Shown piece by piece: positions 18,925 to 28,579 of a DNA stretch of 64,000 nt; the first letter of the stretch is position 1, and every line of letters starts with the position of its first letter. Source of the DNA: Burkholderiales bacterium (GTDB taxonomy: Bacteria > Pseudomonadota > Gammaproteobacteria > Burkholderiales > Casimicrobiaceae); contig JAEUPL010000001.1 of assembly GCA_016790165.1 (NCBI GenBank), forward strand, positions 1 through 64,000, written 5' to 3'. The notes below the pieces were generated by a model. That model was not told where the DNA came from and searched no databases. It saw only the letters and a program-made list of their open reading frames with translations. The position numbers and the translations under genes are program-made.

Positions 18925-21879
18925 GTGCAACTACCCTATCGCCTGCGATTCGTTGGTGCGGAGCGTTTGCCTCGATCACTATCGGACGCCGATGTCGAGG
19001 AGTATTTCTCGCTATCGAGCGAAGACATTGCGATGCTTCGCGAGCGATTCGCCAAAGAGAAACGCATTGGCGCAGCGCTTCAATATTTGATGTTGCGCGA
19101 GACCGGTCGCCCCCTCGATCAAACGTCTTCGCTGCCACGCAGCTTGTTGCGAAGCCTGCACGAACCACTGGGTGCATCCGAAATTACCCTGGCAAGTTTG
19201 CGAGCACTCTACAAACGCCGCTCCACGCTCTTCGAACACCAGCAATGGGCACGAGAACGCGCAGGCTTTCACGACCCGCTGGGCGAGGCTTTGTCTTCAC
19301 TGAACCAAGCACTGAGTGACTGGGCGCGTGGCGCGGCCTCCATCGATGAGCTCGTCAAATCCGCGGAGCGCTGGTTGTTCGAGCGCAAATGCCTCATTCC
19401 AAGCGATCGTCAGTTGCGCGACTACGCGCGTGTTGCGTTTGCCGATACTGAACGCACGGCGATCGAAGCGGTGAAACGCGAGTTGTCTGGCATCACTATC
19501 GAAAAACTGTTGAGTGCGATCTACGTCAAACACGCGAAATTATCGGACACCACGGTGTTCGAATGGCTCAAAACACCAAGCAGTAAACACGGCCCGAGCA
19601 GCCTCAACGAACTCCTCAGCAAAATCCAATTCCTCAAATCGCTCGGTGCGCACACTTGGCTATTCGCCGGAATGTCAAACGCTTGTCTCCGAGCCTATGC
19701 ACAGCAATGTGCGAGTCGCCCCGCCTTTCTGTTGAAGCGCCTTGCGAAAGAAACGCAAACCCTTGAGGTTGTATGTTTTCTCCGGGCAACGCTGCTCGAT
19801 TTGACCGATGCCGCGCTCTACATGTCGGGCCGGCGTATCAGCGATTTGTACCGACAAGCCTCGTCACGGGTGATCGCGGCTGAGGTTAAAAACGCACGTG
19901 AACTGCGCGAGCGCGAACGAGCGGTATGCGACATTGTTCACGCCGACAATCAAACAGCCGAGCAAAAAATCGATGCGCTGAAACAACTGTTTCCCGAAGC
20001 CAAATCCTCCTACGCGTTGACGCATGCAGCGGCGGTGCGCCGCGCACTCGCAGCTGACTCGGTGCGGGTATCGAATCTATTCGGTGGCATTCAAACGTTT
20101 GAGCTGCAGGGAGAGCGCAATCACCCTGTGTTTGCTCAGATCGAAGCACTGCGAACACTCGAAGCGTCGTCCGCGAAGCAACTACCCGTCGGATTCGATC
20201 CGTCCATTGCCGATCGTGCATGGCAGCAGCTCTTGATTGATGATGATCGCGTGCTCGCGCTCGGGGCATTACGCGCGGCAACGTTGACCAGCGTGCGCAA
20301 AGGGTTACGGGCCGGACGGTTGTGGATTGATCACAGTTGGGACTATCGCAATCGCGAAGCGCTACTTATTCCGCCTGCAGAATGGAAAGTGCAACGCTCT
20401 CATCTCGTCAGCGCGCTTCAGCTTACGCTCGATCCTAAGAAGTTCTTGCAGCGCTTGCATGCCCACTTGGACACAGGACTCCAGGCACTCTCAGAAGCGG
20501 TGCACGCCGGACACGTTGAGATTGACGAGAAAGGTCGAATTCGTCTCCAGGCGTTGGCACCTCGCGACATCGAACCGGGAGTCACACGAACCCGCGAGGC
20601 TATGTTCAGGATCATCGGTCGCAAGCAATTCAGTGACATGATCGTCGAGATTGACGCGCAAGTGGGTTTCAGCGAGATGCTGTTGGGCCATCGCGCCAAG
20701 TCGCCCAAAGAACTGATTGCATGCTACGGTGCGCTACTCGCGCACGGCACAGAAAACGATGCAAAGGGCGTGTCGGCGATGGTGCCTGGCATCGAACCGG
20801 CGCATATCTCGACCGCCATGCGCGATTTGGAGACCTACGGGCGTCTGCGTCGTGCCAATGAGGGCGTTGTGGCATTTCAGCGCCGTCACACGATCGCGGC
20901 ACTCTGGGGCAATGGCGAACGCGCGTCCGCCGATATGATGGCGCTCGACGCCTCGCGGCACTTGTTCAATGCGCGTACCGATCCGCGTCGTCGCACGTTC
21001 GCGGTCGGACTCTACACCCATATCCTCGACGCCTATGGTGTGATTTACGATCAACCGATTGTGCTCAACGAGCGGCAAGCCGCCGCTGCGGTGGGAGGCA
21101 TCGAGCAGTTCAATATGAACAACGATGATGCGGTACGGGTTTCATTGCTGGCGGTGGACACCCACGGCTACACCTACCCGGCGATGAGTATTGCCAAGTT
21201 ACTCGGCTTCGATTTGTGCCCGCGACTCAGTCATTTGAGTGAACGACGACTGTTTGTACCGCGCGGAACAGCACTACCAGAAAACTTGGCTTCTATCGTC
21301 GCGAGCCCCGTTTCACTTGATGCAATCATCGCCGGATGGGACGAGCTGCTGCGTCTCGTCGCTTCGATTCGCAGTGGTCGTCTGACAGCAAAACAAGCCC
21401 TCGAACGCTTGGGAAGTGCCGCACATGGGGGCGGCGTTCATCGCGCAGCCAAGTCGCTAGGGCAACTGCTACGCACGTTGTTTCTTTGCGATTACTTCAG
21501 CAACGACGATTTTCGGCGAGAGATCACGACGCTCTTGAACCGTGGCGAATCGGTGCACCAGCTTCAACGCGCCATCTATTTGGGCAAAGTCGCGCATGAT
21601 CGCGGTCGTCGCGCCGTCGAAATGCGAACGATTTCTGGCTCGCACGCGCTGCTCACCAATATTGTGATCGCCTGGAACACGATGCAGATGCAGGCGGTTG
21701 TCGATTGCTGGAAGCAGGACAAAGTTCGTGTCGACGACCACTGGTTGCGGCGCATGGGACCGGTTCACTTTGGACATGTGAATTTCCGGGGGACGATGAG
21801 TTTTGCGGTGGAGCACTATGCCGAGGCGCTGCTCGAACGACCGGCCACTTCACGACGCGTGGTCTCGATTCGATCTTGA
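18925..21879 (+). CDS. tnpA: Tn3-family transposase TnpA
   Basis: 984 residues from GTG 18925, which has GGGGAG 6 nt upstream (GTG 18880 would add 15 residues). Catalytic triad by position and context: D675 (MALDASRHLF), D745 (LLAVDTHGYTYPA) and E875 (LLNRGESVHQLQRAI); the 70- and 130-residue spacings match Tn3-family enzymes. The N terminus has the family's LTDADVEEYF-like and DUF4158-type segment. It cuts at the 38-bp ends and makes cointegrates by replicative transposition. Intact, no frameshift seen. Confidence 0.95.
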   Translation: MQLPYRLRFVGAERLPRSLSDADVEEYFSLSSEDIAMLRERFAKEKRIGAALQYLMLRETGRPLDQTSSLPRSLLRSLHEPLGASEITLASLRALYKRRSTLFEHQQWARERAGFHDPLGEALSSLNQALSDWARGAASIDELVKSAERWLFERKCLIPSDRQLRDYARVAFADTERTAIEAVKRELSGITIEKLLSAIYVKHAKLSDTTVFEWLKTPSSKHGPSSLNELLSKIQFLKSLGAHTWLFAGMSNACLRAYAQQCASRPAFLLKRLAKETQTLEVVCFLRATLLDLTDAALYMSGRRISDLYRQASSRVIAAEVKNARELRERERAVCDIVHADNQTAEQKIDALKQLFPEAKSSYALTHAAAVRRALAADSVRVSNLFGGIQTFELQGERNHPVFAQIEALRTLEASSAKQLPVGFDPSIADRAWQQLLIDDDRVLALGALRAATLTSVRKGLRAGRLWIDHSWDYRNREALLIPPAEWKVQRSHLVSALQLTLDPKKFLQRLHAHLDTGLQALSEAVHAGHVEIDEKGRIRLQALAPRDIEPGVTRTREAMFRIIGRKQFSDMIVEIDAQVGFSEMLLGHRAKSPKELIACYGALLAHGTENDAKGVSAMVPGIEPAHISTAMRDLETYGRLRRANEGVVAFQRRHTIAALWGNGERASADMMALDASRHLFNARTDPRRRTFAVGLYTHILDAYGVIYDQPIVLNERQAAAAVGGIEQFNMNNDDAVRVSLLAVDTHGYTYPAMSIAKLLGFDLCPRLSHLSERRLFVPRGTALPENLASIVASPVSLDAIIAGWDELLRLVASIRSGRLTAKQALERLGSAAHGGGVHRAAKSLGQLLRTLFLCDYFSNDDFRREITTLLNRGESVHQLQRAIYLGKVAHDRGRRAVEMRTISGSHALLTNIVIAWNTMQMQAVVDCWKQDKVRVDDHWLRRMGPVHFGHVNFRGTMSFAVEHYAEALLERPATSRRVVSIRS

Positions 21880-21889
21880 CGTCAAAGCG

Positions 21890-22010
21890 GAGGGTGCGGA
21901 GATTTTGGTGCAAAAAGTCCCGGTCTGGATTTACGATTCTTATGCAAATCAATAACTTAACGAGATCGTAGTTTTTAAGTGCTTGTAGATTTCCGTGCAA
22001 AAAGTGGCCG
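21890..22010 (+). repeat. two internal, degenerate copies of the transposon left end
   Basis: Position 21890-21925 matches IRL at 28 of 36 bases, including an 18-nt identical block (21909-21926). Position 21988-22010 matches the inner part of the terminal repeats (GATnTCCGTGCAAAAAGT). Both are in the IRL orientation and lie directly behind tnpA, at the start of an otherwise gene-free 320-bp stretch (21880-22202). Between them, ACTTAA and TTAAGT form a small dyad. They look like old transposon ends left by modular assembly, or extra TnpA binding sites. Confidence 0.65.
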
Positions 22011-22202
22011 CCAACGGATGCACCCGCAGTGCAAAAGACACAGAAATTTCTCTAGGGCGCGGCCCTTCAGTAACCGTTTGGGAGTCGTTTTCGACTGCGC
22101 TGCCGCCCTCTTGGCAGTGCGAGTTTGAAGCGCGGGCCCAGAAAACCGATGCACCCGAGTCGTTGAGAGCCATGTCGCCGGATCAAATGACGTGCGGCGT
22201 TC

Positions 22203-22607
22203 TCACAGCCTAGTGGCCACTCGCCATAGCCGCACTCGAATATCGGATGGCACCGTGCCTTTGTTCGTCCACATCCAGCAGTAGTCTTCTTTGCTCGGGG
22301 CCGCAAGCGTTCCCTGCCGCTCCGACACCCCGTCTTGTTTTTCTGGGTATACAACGTCTTTGCCTCGATGAAAATGAACATTGAAGTTCAGCGGTGCCGA
22401 CGCTTTGAACTCCCATGCGACGCTACCCCCCTTGGGCAGGTTTTCGCAAATCTCGACAAACTTGCCGGGCGCGATCACTTGCATTCGCTCGAATTTACCT
22501 GCATCGTCCCATTTCACGTCGACGATTTCAGCGTGAGAAAAGTGGCTAAACACCAGCATGCCAGCCACCAGCGTCGCCAGTCTTCTATTCGTTTGAAATC
22601 GCAGCAT
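22203..22607 (-). CDS. small secreted protein coupled to the copper ATPase, function unknown
   Basis: 134 residues: Sec signal peptide ([20 protein letters not shown], cleavage after SHA), then a compact beta-rich domain with VAWEFKASAPLNFNVHFHRG, DVVYPEKQ and DYCWMWTNKG. Its HxH pair, conserved-looking tryptophans and paired cysteines could bind metal or form a disulfide. ATG 22607 shares its A with the stop codon of the upstream copper ATPase (TAATG), so the two are translationally coupled, and AGAGGA is 8 nt upstream. The context argues for a periplasmic copper role. I do not recognise a named family. Confidence 0.7.
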   Translation of the reverse strand: MLRFQTNRRLATLVAGMLVFSHFSHAEIVDVKWDDAGKFERMQVIAPGKFVEICENLPKGGSVAWEFKASAPLNFNVHFHRGKDVVYPEKQDGVSERQGTLAAPSKEDYCWMWTNKGTVPSDIRVRLWRVATRL

Positions 22608-24997
22608 TATTTTGTTCCTCTCAATCGAAGCGCATTCGTGATGACAGACGCGGAACTCAAGCTCATGGCAAGCGCTGCAATCATCGGAGACAGCAACCAT
22701 CCGGTGAGCGGATAGAGCACGCCAGCGGCAAGCGGCACCCCTAGCGCGTTGTAGACAAACGCAAACCCCAGATTTTGCTTCATGTTGGTGATCGTATCCT
22801 GCGAGAGTTTGCGGGCTACCGAAATGCCGCGTAAGTCGCCTTTGACCAGCGTGACCTGGGCGCTGTTCATGGCAACATCAGTACCGGTGCCCATCGCGAT
22901 ACCCACGTCGGCTTTCGCGAGCGCAGGCGCATCGTTGATGCCATCGCCTGCCATCGCAACCACGCGGCCACTCTGTTGCAGGCGTTCAACCAAGGCGAGT
23001 TTGTCGGCCGGTTTGACTTCACCATAGACTTCGTCGATTCCCAGTTTCGAGGCGACCGCCTTCGCGGTCGCGAGCCCGTCGCCCGTCGCCATTACGACGC
23101 GTATGCCGCCGGCGCGCAGCGCGGCGAGCGCTTCCGGTGTGCTCGCCTTGATTGGATCTGACACCGCAATCAGCCCCGAAAGCGTTTGCTTCACGGCAAG
23201 AAACATCACACTGGCTCCCTGTTGTCGGAGCGTTTCGGCGTGTTGCGTCACCGATGCCTCGACCGTCACGCCTACTTCCTTCATGAGTGATGTGTTCCCC
23301 AATGCCACCGGTTGTTGATCGATCACACCGCGCACGCCGATTCCAGTGCTCGACTCGAATTGCGTCACGTGACTCAGATTGAGCCCTCGTGTTCGCGCTG
23401 CGCGCACAATGGCCTCTGCCAATGGATGCTCGCTACCTTGATCGAGACTTGCCGACAAACGCAACACCTCACTTTCCGTGTACCCGGCAAAAGCCACCGC
23501 GCGATCAAATGTTGGCTTGCCTTCGGTAAGCGTGCCCGTTTTGTCGACAACCAAGGTGTCGACTTTGCGCAAGTTCTCGATGGCCTCGGCATCGCGAAAC
23601 AGCACGCCTTGCGTTGCCGCGCGACCCGTGGCCACCATGATCGACATCGGTGTGGCGAGGCCGAGTGCACAGGGACAGGCGATGATAAGTACCGAGACGG
23701 CTGCGATCAAGCCATACACCCAGCTCGGTTGCGGACCGATCCAACCCCACACTATGAACGTAGCGACTGCAATGGCCACCACCGCCACCACGAAGTAAGA
23801 CGCAACCGTGTCCGCCATGCGTTGCATCGGCGCGCGCGTGCGCTGGGCTTGCCCGACCATCTGTACGATTTGCGCAAGCATGGTTTGCGCGCCGACTTTC
23901 TGCGACTCGATCACGAGCGCGCCCGATCCATTCATCGTGGCACCGATCACAGTGTCTCCCACCCGCTTGGAAACCGGTACGGGCTCGCCGGTCAACATCG
24001 ACTCATCAACCGCACTTTCGCCATCGATCACGACACCGTCCACCGGCAGTTTCTCGCCGGGGCGAACACGCAAGCGGTCGCCGACGTGGACGTGATTGAG
24101 CGGAACGTCTTCTTCTGTGCCGTTGTGGTTGATACGGCGCGCGGTTTTAGGCGCGAGTCCCAGTAACGATTTGATCGCCGCCGACGTCTGTGAGCGCGCT
24201 TTGAGCTCAAGCAATTGTCCGAGCAAGGTGAGCGAAATGATAACCGCCGCCGCTTCGAAGTACACGGCCACACGACCCATCGATTGGAACGCCACGGGGA
24301 ACACGTTTGGTGCGACGGTGGCGACTACACTATAGAGGAAAGCCGCGCCAGTTCCAATCGCGATCAACGTCCACATATTGGGACTTCGATTCACCAGCGA
24401 TTGCCAGCCGCGCTCGAAAAACGGATACCCCGCCCAAAGCACAATCGGGATCGAGAGCACCAGTTCGATCCAGCTCTGCGTAGCCATTGCAAACCATCCG
24501 AGCCGATGGCCAAACATCGCAAGCACGGTGACGACGACAGTCAGCGGCAGGGTCCACCAGAATCGCCGTGTAAAGTCCATGAGTTCGGGGCTGTCTTCTT
24601 CCTCAAGACTCGGCATTTCCGGTTCCAGCGCCATGCCGCATTTTGGGCAGGTGCCCGGATGATCCTGGCGAATCTCGGGGTGCATGGGACAGGTATACAG
24701 CGAACCGATGGAGGCAGACGGTGCGCTGCTTGCGGTCGCTGGTTTTGGTGCCAAATACTTACCTGGGTCTGCGGCGAACTTAGATTTGCAACCGGCACTG
24801 CAAAAATAGTACATCCTTGCCGCATGTTCATGCCGATGTGCGGACTGGTCGGTGACGTTCATGCCACACACCGGATCTTGCAAAGATTGCGCCATTGCGG
24901 TCGGCGTTGTACTGAGCGCGGTGCGCGCGCTACCACAGCAACTGCTCGCTGCGGGTTCGGCATGGGCTGCACGACCAGGGACGTGTTCGTGATTCAT
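22607..24997 (-). CDS. copA: copper/silver-exporting P1B-type ATPase with YHS and HMBD domains
   Basis: 796 residues. N terminus: YHS-type domain with DPVCGMNV and [12 protein letters not shown] (about 40-85), then a heavy-metal-binding domain with [20 protein letters not shown] (about 100-125). The core has eight membrane helices, the metal-selective CPC motif (ACPCALG, about 442), phosphorylation site DKTGT (about 484) and hinge [10 protein letters not shown]. No N-terminal CxxC HMA domain is present, typical of the CopF/SilP-like branch. It pumps Cu(I) or Ag(I) out of the cytoplasm. Its promoter is the MerR-type operator at 25034-25065, shared with the divergent regulator gene. Confidence 0.92.
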   Translation of the reverse strand: MNHEHVPGRAAHAEPAASSCCGSARTALSTTPTAMAQSLQDPVCGMNVTDQSAHRHEHAARMYYFCSAGCKSKFAADPGKYLAPKPATASSAPSASIGSLYTCPMHPEIRQDHPGTCPKCGMALEPEMPSLEEEDSPELMDFTRRFWWTLPLTVVVTVLAMFGHRLGWFAMATQSWIELVLSIPIVLWAGYPFFERGWQSLVNRSPNMWTLIAIGTGAAFLYSVVATVAPNVFPVAFQSMGRVAVYFEAAAVIISLTLLGQLLELKARSQTSAAIKSLLGLAPKTARRINHNGTEEDVPLNHVHVGDRLRVRPGEKLPVDGVVIDGESAVDESMLTGEPVPVSKRVGDTVIGATMNGSGALVIESQKVGAQTMLAQIVQMVGQAQRTRAPMQRMADTVASYFVVAVVAIAVATFIVWGWIGPQPSWVYGLIAAVSVLIIACPCALGLATPMSIMVATGRAATQGVLFRDAEAIENLRKVDTLVVDKTGTLTEGKPTFDRAVAFAGYTESEVLRLSASLDQGSEHPLAEAIVRAARTRGLNLSHVTQFESSTGIGVRGVIDQQPVALGNTSLMKEVGVTVEASVTQHAETLRQQGASVMFLAVKQTLSGLIAVSDPIKASTPEALAALRAGGIRVVMATGDGLATAKAVASKLGIDEVYGEVKPADKLALVERLQQSGRVVAMAGDGINDAPALAKADVGIAMGTGTDVAMNSAQVTLVKGDLRGISVARKLSQDTITNMKQNLGFAFVYNALGVPLAAGVLYPLTGWLLSPMIAALAMSLSSASVITNALRLRGTK

Positions 24998-25033
24998 GGG
25001 GAGGTGGCTTGCTTAGGTTAACCTGGAGATTGA

Positions 25034-25065
25034 AGCGTAAACTCTGTACCCAACCCCAGAGTCAA
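25034..25065 (-). promoter_or_regulatory. MerR-type operator-promoter of the copper ATPase gene
   Basis: On the minus strand: -35 TTGACT (25065-25060), a 20-bp spacer and -10 TACGCT (25039-25034). The overlong spacer contains the dyad ACTCTG..CAGAGT (25041-25062). This is the classic layout in which a MerR-family activator twists the DNA to permit transcription. The divergent regulator starts 11 bp away. Confidence 0.82.
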
Positions 25066-25075
25066 GGAGAATTTG

Positions 25076-25483
25076 ATGCGATCGGAGGCAAAGCAGCTCA
25101 CGATTGGTCGCCTCGCGCGCGCCGCCGAGGTGGGCGTCGAAACGATTCGCTACTACCAGTCGATTGGGTTAATCCCGACGCCCGAACCGACTGGCACGTA
25201 TCGGTACTATCCGGTCACGCTCGTTGATCGCATCCGATTCGTGAAACGCGGGCAGCAATTGGGGCTTAGCCTGGCGGAAATCGCCGAACTCATTCGACTC
25301 AACGACGGCATGCATCGCGCGGCGATTCGCGGGATCGCGAAGCGTCGCATGGTGGAAATCGACAACCGGATCAATGACCTGCAAAAGATTCGTTCGGCGT
25401 TGGCAACGCTCGTGAACCGTTGTGCGCACACAAAATCTACACTGCCTTGTCCGATCATTGAGAGCTTGGCCGCGCAACGTTAG
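25076..25483 (+). CDS. MerR-family metal-responsive regulator
   Basis: 135 residues from ATG 25076, with AAGGAG 6 nt upstream. An N-terminal winged HTH (LTIGRLARAAEVGVETIRYY) is followed by a dimerisation helix and a C-terminal metal loop with cysteines in NRCAHTKSTLPCPIIESL. The two-cysteine loop resembles both CueR and MerR; the additional dimer-helix cysteine of mercury-type MerR is missing (NDGMHRAA here), and no mer genes are present. Together with the adjacent copper ATPase this points to Cu(I)/Ag(I) sensing, as inference. It is divergent from copA. Confidence 0.87.
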   Translation: MRSEAKQLTIGRLARAAEVGVETIRYYQSIGLIPTPEPTGTYRYYPVTLVDRIRFVKRGQQLGLSLAEIAELIRLNDGMHRAAIRGIAKRRMVEIDNRINDLQKIRSALATLVNRCAHTKSTLPCPIIESLAAQR

Positions 25484-25513
25484 AGGTGTTGCACCGAGAC
25501 GCGATTGCGAGTT

Positions 25514-26056
25514 CTAGAAACGTTGATCGTTTCGCAGGACGAACGGTGCGAGCACGCGCGAGAGATACCATGCGCGGTGTAACAGTCCGACGACTACAAC
25601 AAGTGCAACCACGCACCCCGTGGTCGCGGGTTGCCAAACCAGCAAAGCACCACCTCCGATCGCCGCTGCCGAAAGTCCGGCAAGACCGATTCGAGGTCGG
25701 GTCATGGTCACCAGTGCGATCGCACCGACGATCGCCACGACGAATACGGTTATCCGCGACGCGGCGTCGGCGGCACTTCCCCAGTGCTCTAACGCGGTAG
25801 CGATAACCATGAACGCGAGCGTCACGCACACCCCCATGTAGACGAGCGCGGTGAGCCAGCAGTCGATCGCAATGCGCCACCCTTCACGTGGCGCACGACC
25901 GTCGAGGGCATACTCATGGGCCACGATCGCAATTGCGGCGGCTGTGGCGACGAGAATGCAATCAGTCCAAGCGAGTCCGAATAGAAATAGGGCGACCGCA
26001 ATCAAGCGCAACGACCAAGTCGTTGCGCTCGTACTTCCTTCAATCAACGTGTTCAT
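25514..26056 (-). CDS. inner-membrane protein of the copper module, function unknown
   Basis: 180 residues with about five hydrophobic helices and few charged residues between them; one loop carries HEYALDGRAPREGW. I do not recognise a family. It is the last gene of the minus-strand copper operon (30441 down to 25514), 24 bp after the CusF-like gene, and converges on the MerR-type regulator gene. A role in metal handling is inferred from context only. Confidence 0.6.
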   Translation of the reverse strand: MNTLIEGSTSATTWSLRLIAVALFLFGLAWTDCILVATAAAIAIVAHEYALDGRAPREGWRIAIDCWLTALVYMGVCVTLAFMVIATALEHWGSAADAASRITVFVVAIVGAIALVTMTRPRIGLAGLSAAAIGGGALLVWQPATTGCVVALVVVVGLLHRAWYLSRVLAPFVLRNDQRF

Positions 26057-26080
26057 GGGCGCAGGCGTCCGATGCCTGGT

Positions 26081-26443
26081 TTACTTTTCAGGAACGAGGT
26101 CGGTCACAACGTAGGCGCTGCCGTCCTGTTTTGCCTTGAATTTGACCTTGTCACCGGCTTGCACTTTGTCGAGCAATGCGGTGTCCACGACTTGAAACAC
26201 CATCGTCATACCCGGCATGTCGAGCGACTTGATGGCCTCGTGTTTGAGGGTGATTTTCTTGGCCGCTTTGTCGACTTTCCGGACTTCGGCGTTCGTCATG
26301 TCGCTGGTGTCGGTGGTGGCCGTCGGCTTTGTCGCTTCGTGGTGGCCCTGATGTGTTTTTTGATCTTGCGCCGTTGCGATCATGGGCACAGTGAAGAGCG
26401 TCGTTAGTACGCTCGCCAATAGAGTAATCAAATGGTGCTTCAT
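26081..26443 (-). CDS. cusF: CusF-like periplasmic copper chaperone
   Basis: 120 residues: signal peptide (MKHHLITLLASVLTTLF, cleavage near ATA), a His-rich linker (KTHQGHHEATK), then the CusF domain with KITLKHEAIKSLDMPGMTMVF. The histidine and methionines in this stretch, with the nearby aromatic residue, are the Cu(I)/Ag(I) ligands known in CusF. It would shuttle copper in the periplasm to an efflux channel. It lies between the cupredoxin and a membrane protein in the same operon. Confidence 0.88.
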   Translation of the reverse strand: MKHHLITLLASVLTTLFTVPMIATAQDQKTHQGHHEATKPTATTDTSDMTNAEVRKVDKAAKKITLKHEAIKSLDMPGMTMVFQVVDTALLDKVQAGDKVKFKAKQDGSAYVVTDLVPEK

Positions 26444-26516
26444 GGTGTTTTCCTTTCAGATGAATTAGGTGTCGAACAGTGAATCGGCATGTCGCCAGTC
26501 GTTGTCTCTGAGGCCC

Positions 26517-27023
26517 TTAGTTTTTTGCAGCGACGACTTTGATCTTGCCAACCATCCCTGCTTGGTAGTGACCCGCGATCAAACACGCGAAGTCAAAGTC
26601 CCCCGCGCGATTGAAGTGCCAGATGATTTCGCCGGTTTTTCCGGCGGAGACGTGTGCCATGTACGGCTCGTCATGCTCCATGTTCGGAAACTTCATCATG
26701 AGTGCGGCGTGCTCATCGAGTTCTTTCTTGGTGCCGATGACAAGCTCGTGCAAGACGTTGCCGCTGTTCTTCACCACGAACTTCACGGTCTCGCCTTGCT
26801 TCACTTCCACGAAATCCGGCGTGAAACGCATGTTGTCGGTCATGCTGAGCGTCACTGTGCGCTTCACTGCTTTGGCGTCACCAGCGATCCCCCAGTCTTT
26901 TTGTTCCTTCTTGACCGGCTGCACTTTCTTGTTGTCATGATCTTCGTTTCCGTGCGCGTAAACGTAGGTGGGTAGTGCCGTTGCTAGAAAAACAGCGCTA
27001 ACTAAAAGTGTGAAATGTCTCAT
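26517..27023 (-). CDS. periplasmic cupredoxin (plastocyanin/azurin-like)
   Basis: 168 residues from ATG 27023 (GAAGGA upstream; an ATG five codons earlier overlaps that site). Signal peptide ending VYA, then one cupredoxin fold. Type 1 copper ligands are visible: a histidine in GNVLHELVIG and the C-terminal C-x4-H-x4-M set in FACLIAGHYQAGM. It probably binds copper or transfers electrons to or from the multicopper oxidase encoded just upstream in the operon. Confidence 0.88.
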   Translation of the reverse strand: MRHFTLLVSAVFLATALPTYVYAHGNEDHDNKKVQPVKKEQKDWGIAGDAKAVKRTVTLSMTDNMRFTPDFVEVKQGETVKFVVKNSGNVLHELVIGTKKELDEHAALMMKFPNMEHDEPYMAHVSAGKTGEIIWHFNRAGDFDFACLIAGHYQAGMVGKIKVVAAKN

Positions 27024-27078
27024 GTGGGTTTCCTTCAATGGTTGGTCAGTTGGTTTGAACGTAATCGAGGCTCACGGC

Positions 27079-28530
27079 TTAGTGGTTGCCGTGGCCCGTA
27101 GGTTTACGAATTTGCACTTCGATGTCGGTTTTGGGGCGTGTTTGCGCGGGCATGGAGCCGCGATTTGGTGTCGTGCCGAGCCCAGCGCTTTTGGTTTCTG
27201 ACGCAAATCGCGCGGGCTCGGGAAGGCTGCCCGTCCATTCGAACGCGACTTCACCAGGCGGGTGCTTGTACCAGCCGGGATCGCTGTAATCACCAGGCTT
27301 TTGCTCCTTACGGACTTTAACGACACTGAACATGCCGCCCATCCCGACCGCTCCGAAGGGGCCGCTTCCGGTCATCATCGCTGCCGTGTTGTCGGGCAGT
27401 GGCATCTCCATTTCAGACATGTCTTTCATGCCACGCTCCCCCATCACCATGTAGTCGGGAATGAGCTTGGTGATCTTCTTGGCCAGCCCTCGATGATCGA
27501 CGCCGATCATGGTCGGCACATCGTGACCCATCGCATTCATGGTGTGATGGCTCTTGTGACAATGAAATGCCCAGTCCCCTGGCTCGTCCGCCAAGAACTC
27601 AAGCTGCCGCATTTGTCCCACCGCGACGTCTTCGGTGACCTCGTAGCGTCGAGTGGACTTTGGTGTGGGCCCACCATCGGTGCCTGTCACCAAAAACTCG
27701 TGGCCGTGCAAATGTATCGGGTGGTTGGTCATGGTGAGATTGCCGATCCGCAAGCGCACTTTGTCGTTCAAGCGCACGTTAAGCGAGTCGATGCCCGGGA
27801 AGATGCGACTGTTCCAACTCCACAAGTTGAAATCGAGCATCGTCATGATCTTCGGGGTATAGGCACCGGGATCAATGTCGTAAGCGTTCAGCAGGAAGCA
27901 GAAATCGCGATCGACCTCGTCGATCAACGGATGCTTCGTCTTTGGGTGAGTGACCCAAAAGCCCATCATGCCCATCGCCATTTGCACCATTTCATCGGCG
28001 TGCGGGTGATACATAAAGGTTCCCGGTCGGCGCGCGACAAACTCGTAGACGTAGGTTTTGCCGGGCGGAATTCCCGGTTGATTGAGCCCGGTCACACCGT
28101 CCATACCGTTTGGCAATCGCTGGCCGTGCCAATGGATGCTTGTCAGTTCACCGAGCTTGTTGGTGACGAAAATTCGAATGCGATCGCCTTCGACCACTTC
28201 AATCGTCGGCCCGGGGCTTTGCCCGTTGTAGCCCCAAAGATGCGCATTGAAACCTTCACACATCTGGCGAACCACGGGCTCCGCCACGAGGTGGAACTCC
28301 TTCACGCCGTTGTTCATGCGCCACGGGAGTGTCCAACCATTGAGCGTTACCACGGGGTTGTAAGGTCGTCCCGTGTTTGGTAGCAAAGGCGCCATTGTGT
28401 TGGCCTTCGTCTGAATCACCGGCTCGGGCAGTGCAGCCATCGCCACCTTGCTGACGGAAGCGGCTGCGACGGCCCCCCCCGCGATACCGGCAAGGCTTGC
28501 CGTGCGTAAAAAGTCTCGTCTTGAATTCAT
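27079..28530 (-). CDS. Tat-exported multicopper oxidase
   Basis: 483 residues. The start at 28530 (MNSRRDFLRTASLAGIAGG) gives a clean twin-arginine signal and has AGGA about 8 nt upstream; an in-frame extension to 28620 is less likely. All four copper-ligand clusters are present: HWHGQ, HPHAD, HPIHLHGHEF and HCHKSHH. A methionine-rich C-terminal stretch (GERGMKDMSEMEMP) could bind Cu(I). It likely oxidises Cu(I) to the less toxic Cu(II) in the periplasm. It follows the TolC-like channel gene and precedes the cupredoxin gene. Confidence 0.92.
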   Translation of the reverse strand: MNSRRDFLRTASLAGIAGGAVAAASVSKVAMAALPEPVIQTKANTMAPLLPNTGRPYNPVVTLNGWTLPWRMNNGVKEFHLVAEPVVRQMCEGFNAHLWGYNGQSPGPTIEVVEGDRIRIFVTNKLGELTSIHWHGQRLPNGMDGVTGLNQPGIPPGKTYVYEFVARRPGTFMYHPHADEMVQMAMGMMGFWVTHPKTKHPLIDEVDRDFCFLLNAYDIDPGAYTPKIMTMLDFNLWSWNSRIFPGIDSLNVRLNDKVRLRIGNLTMTNHPIHLHGHEFLVTGTDGGPTPKSTRRYEVTEDVAVGQMRQLEFLADEPGDWAFHCHKSHHTMNAMGHDVPTMIGVDHRGLAKKITKLIPDYMVMGERGMKDMSEMEMPLPDNTAAMMTGSGPFGAVGMGGMFSVVKVRKEQKPGDYSDPGWYKHPPGEVAFEWTGSLPEPARFASETKSAGLGTTPNRGSMPAQTRPKTDIEVQIRKPTGHGNH

Positions 28531-28579
28531 CGATTGATCCTGCTGCTTGATCGCGTCTACTGTGGTTTCGGAGGAAGGT

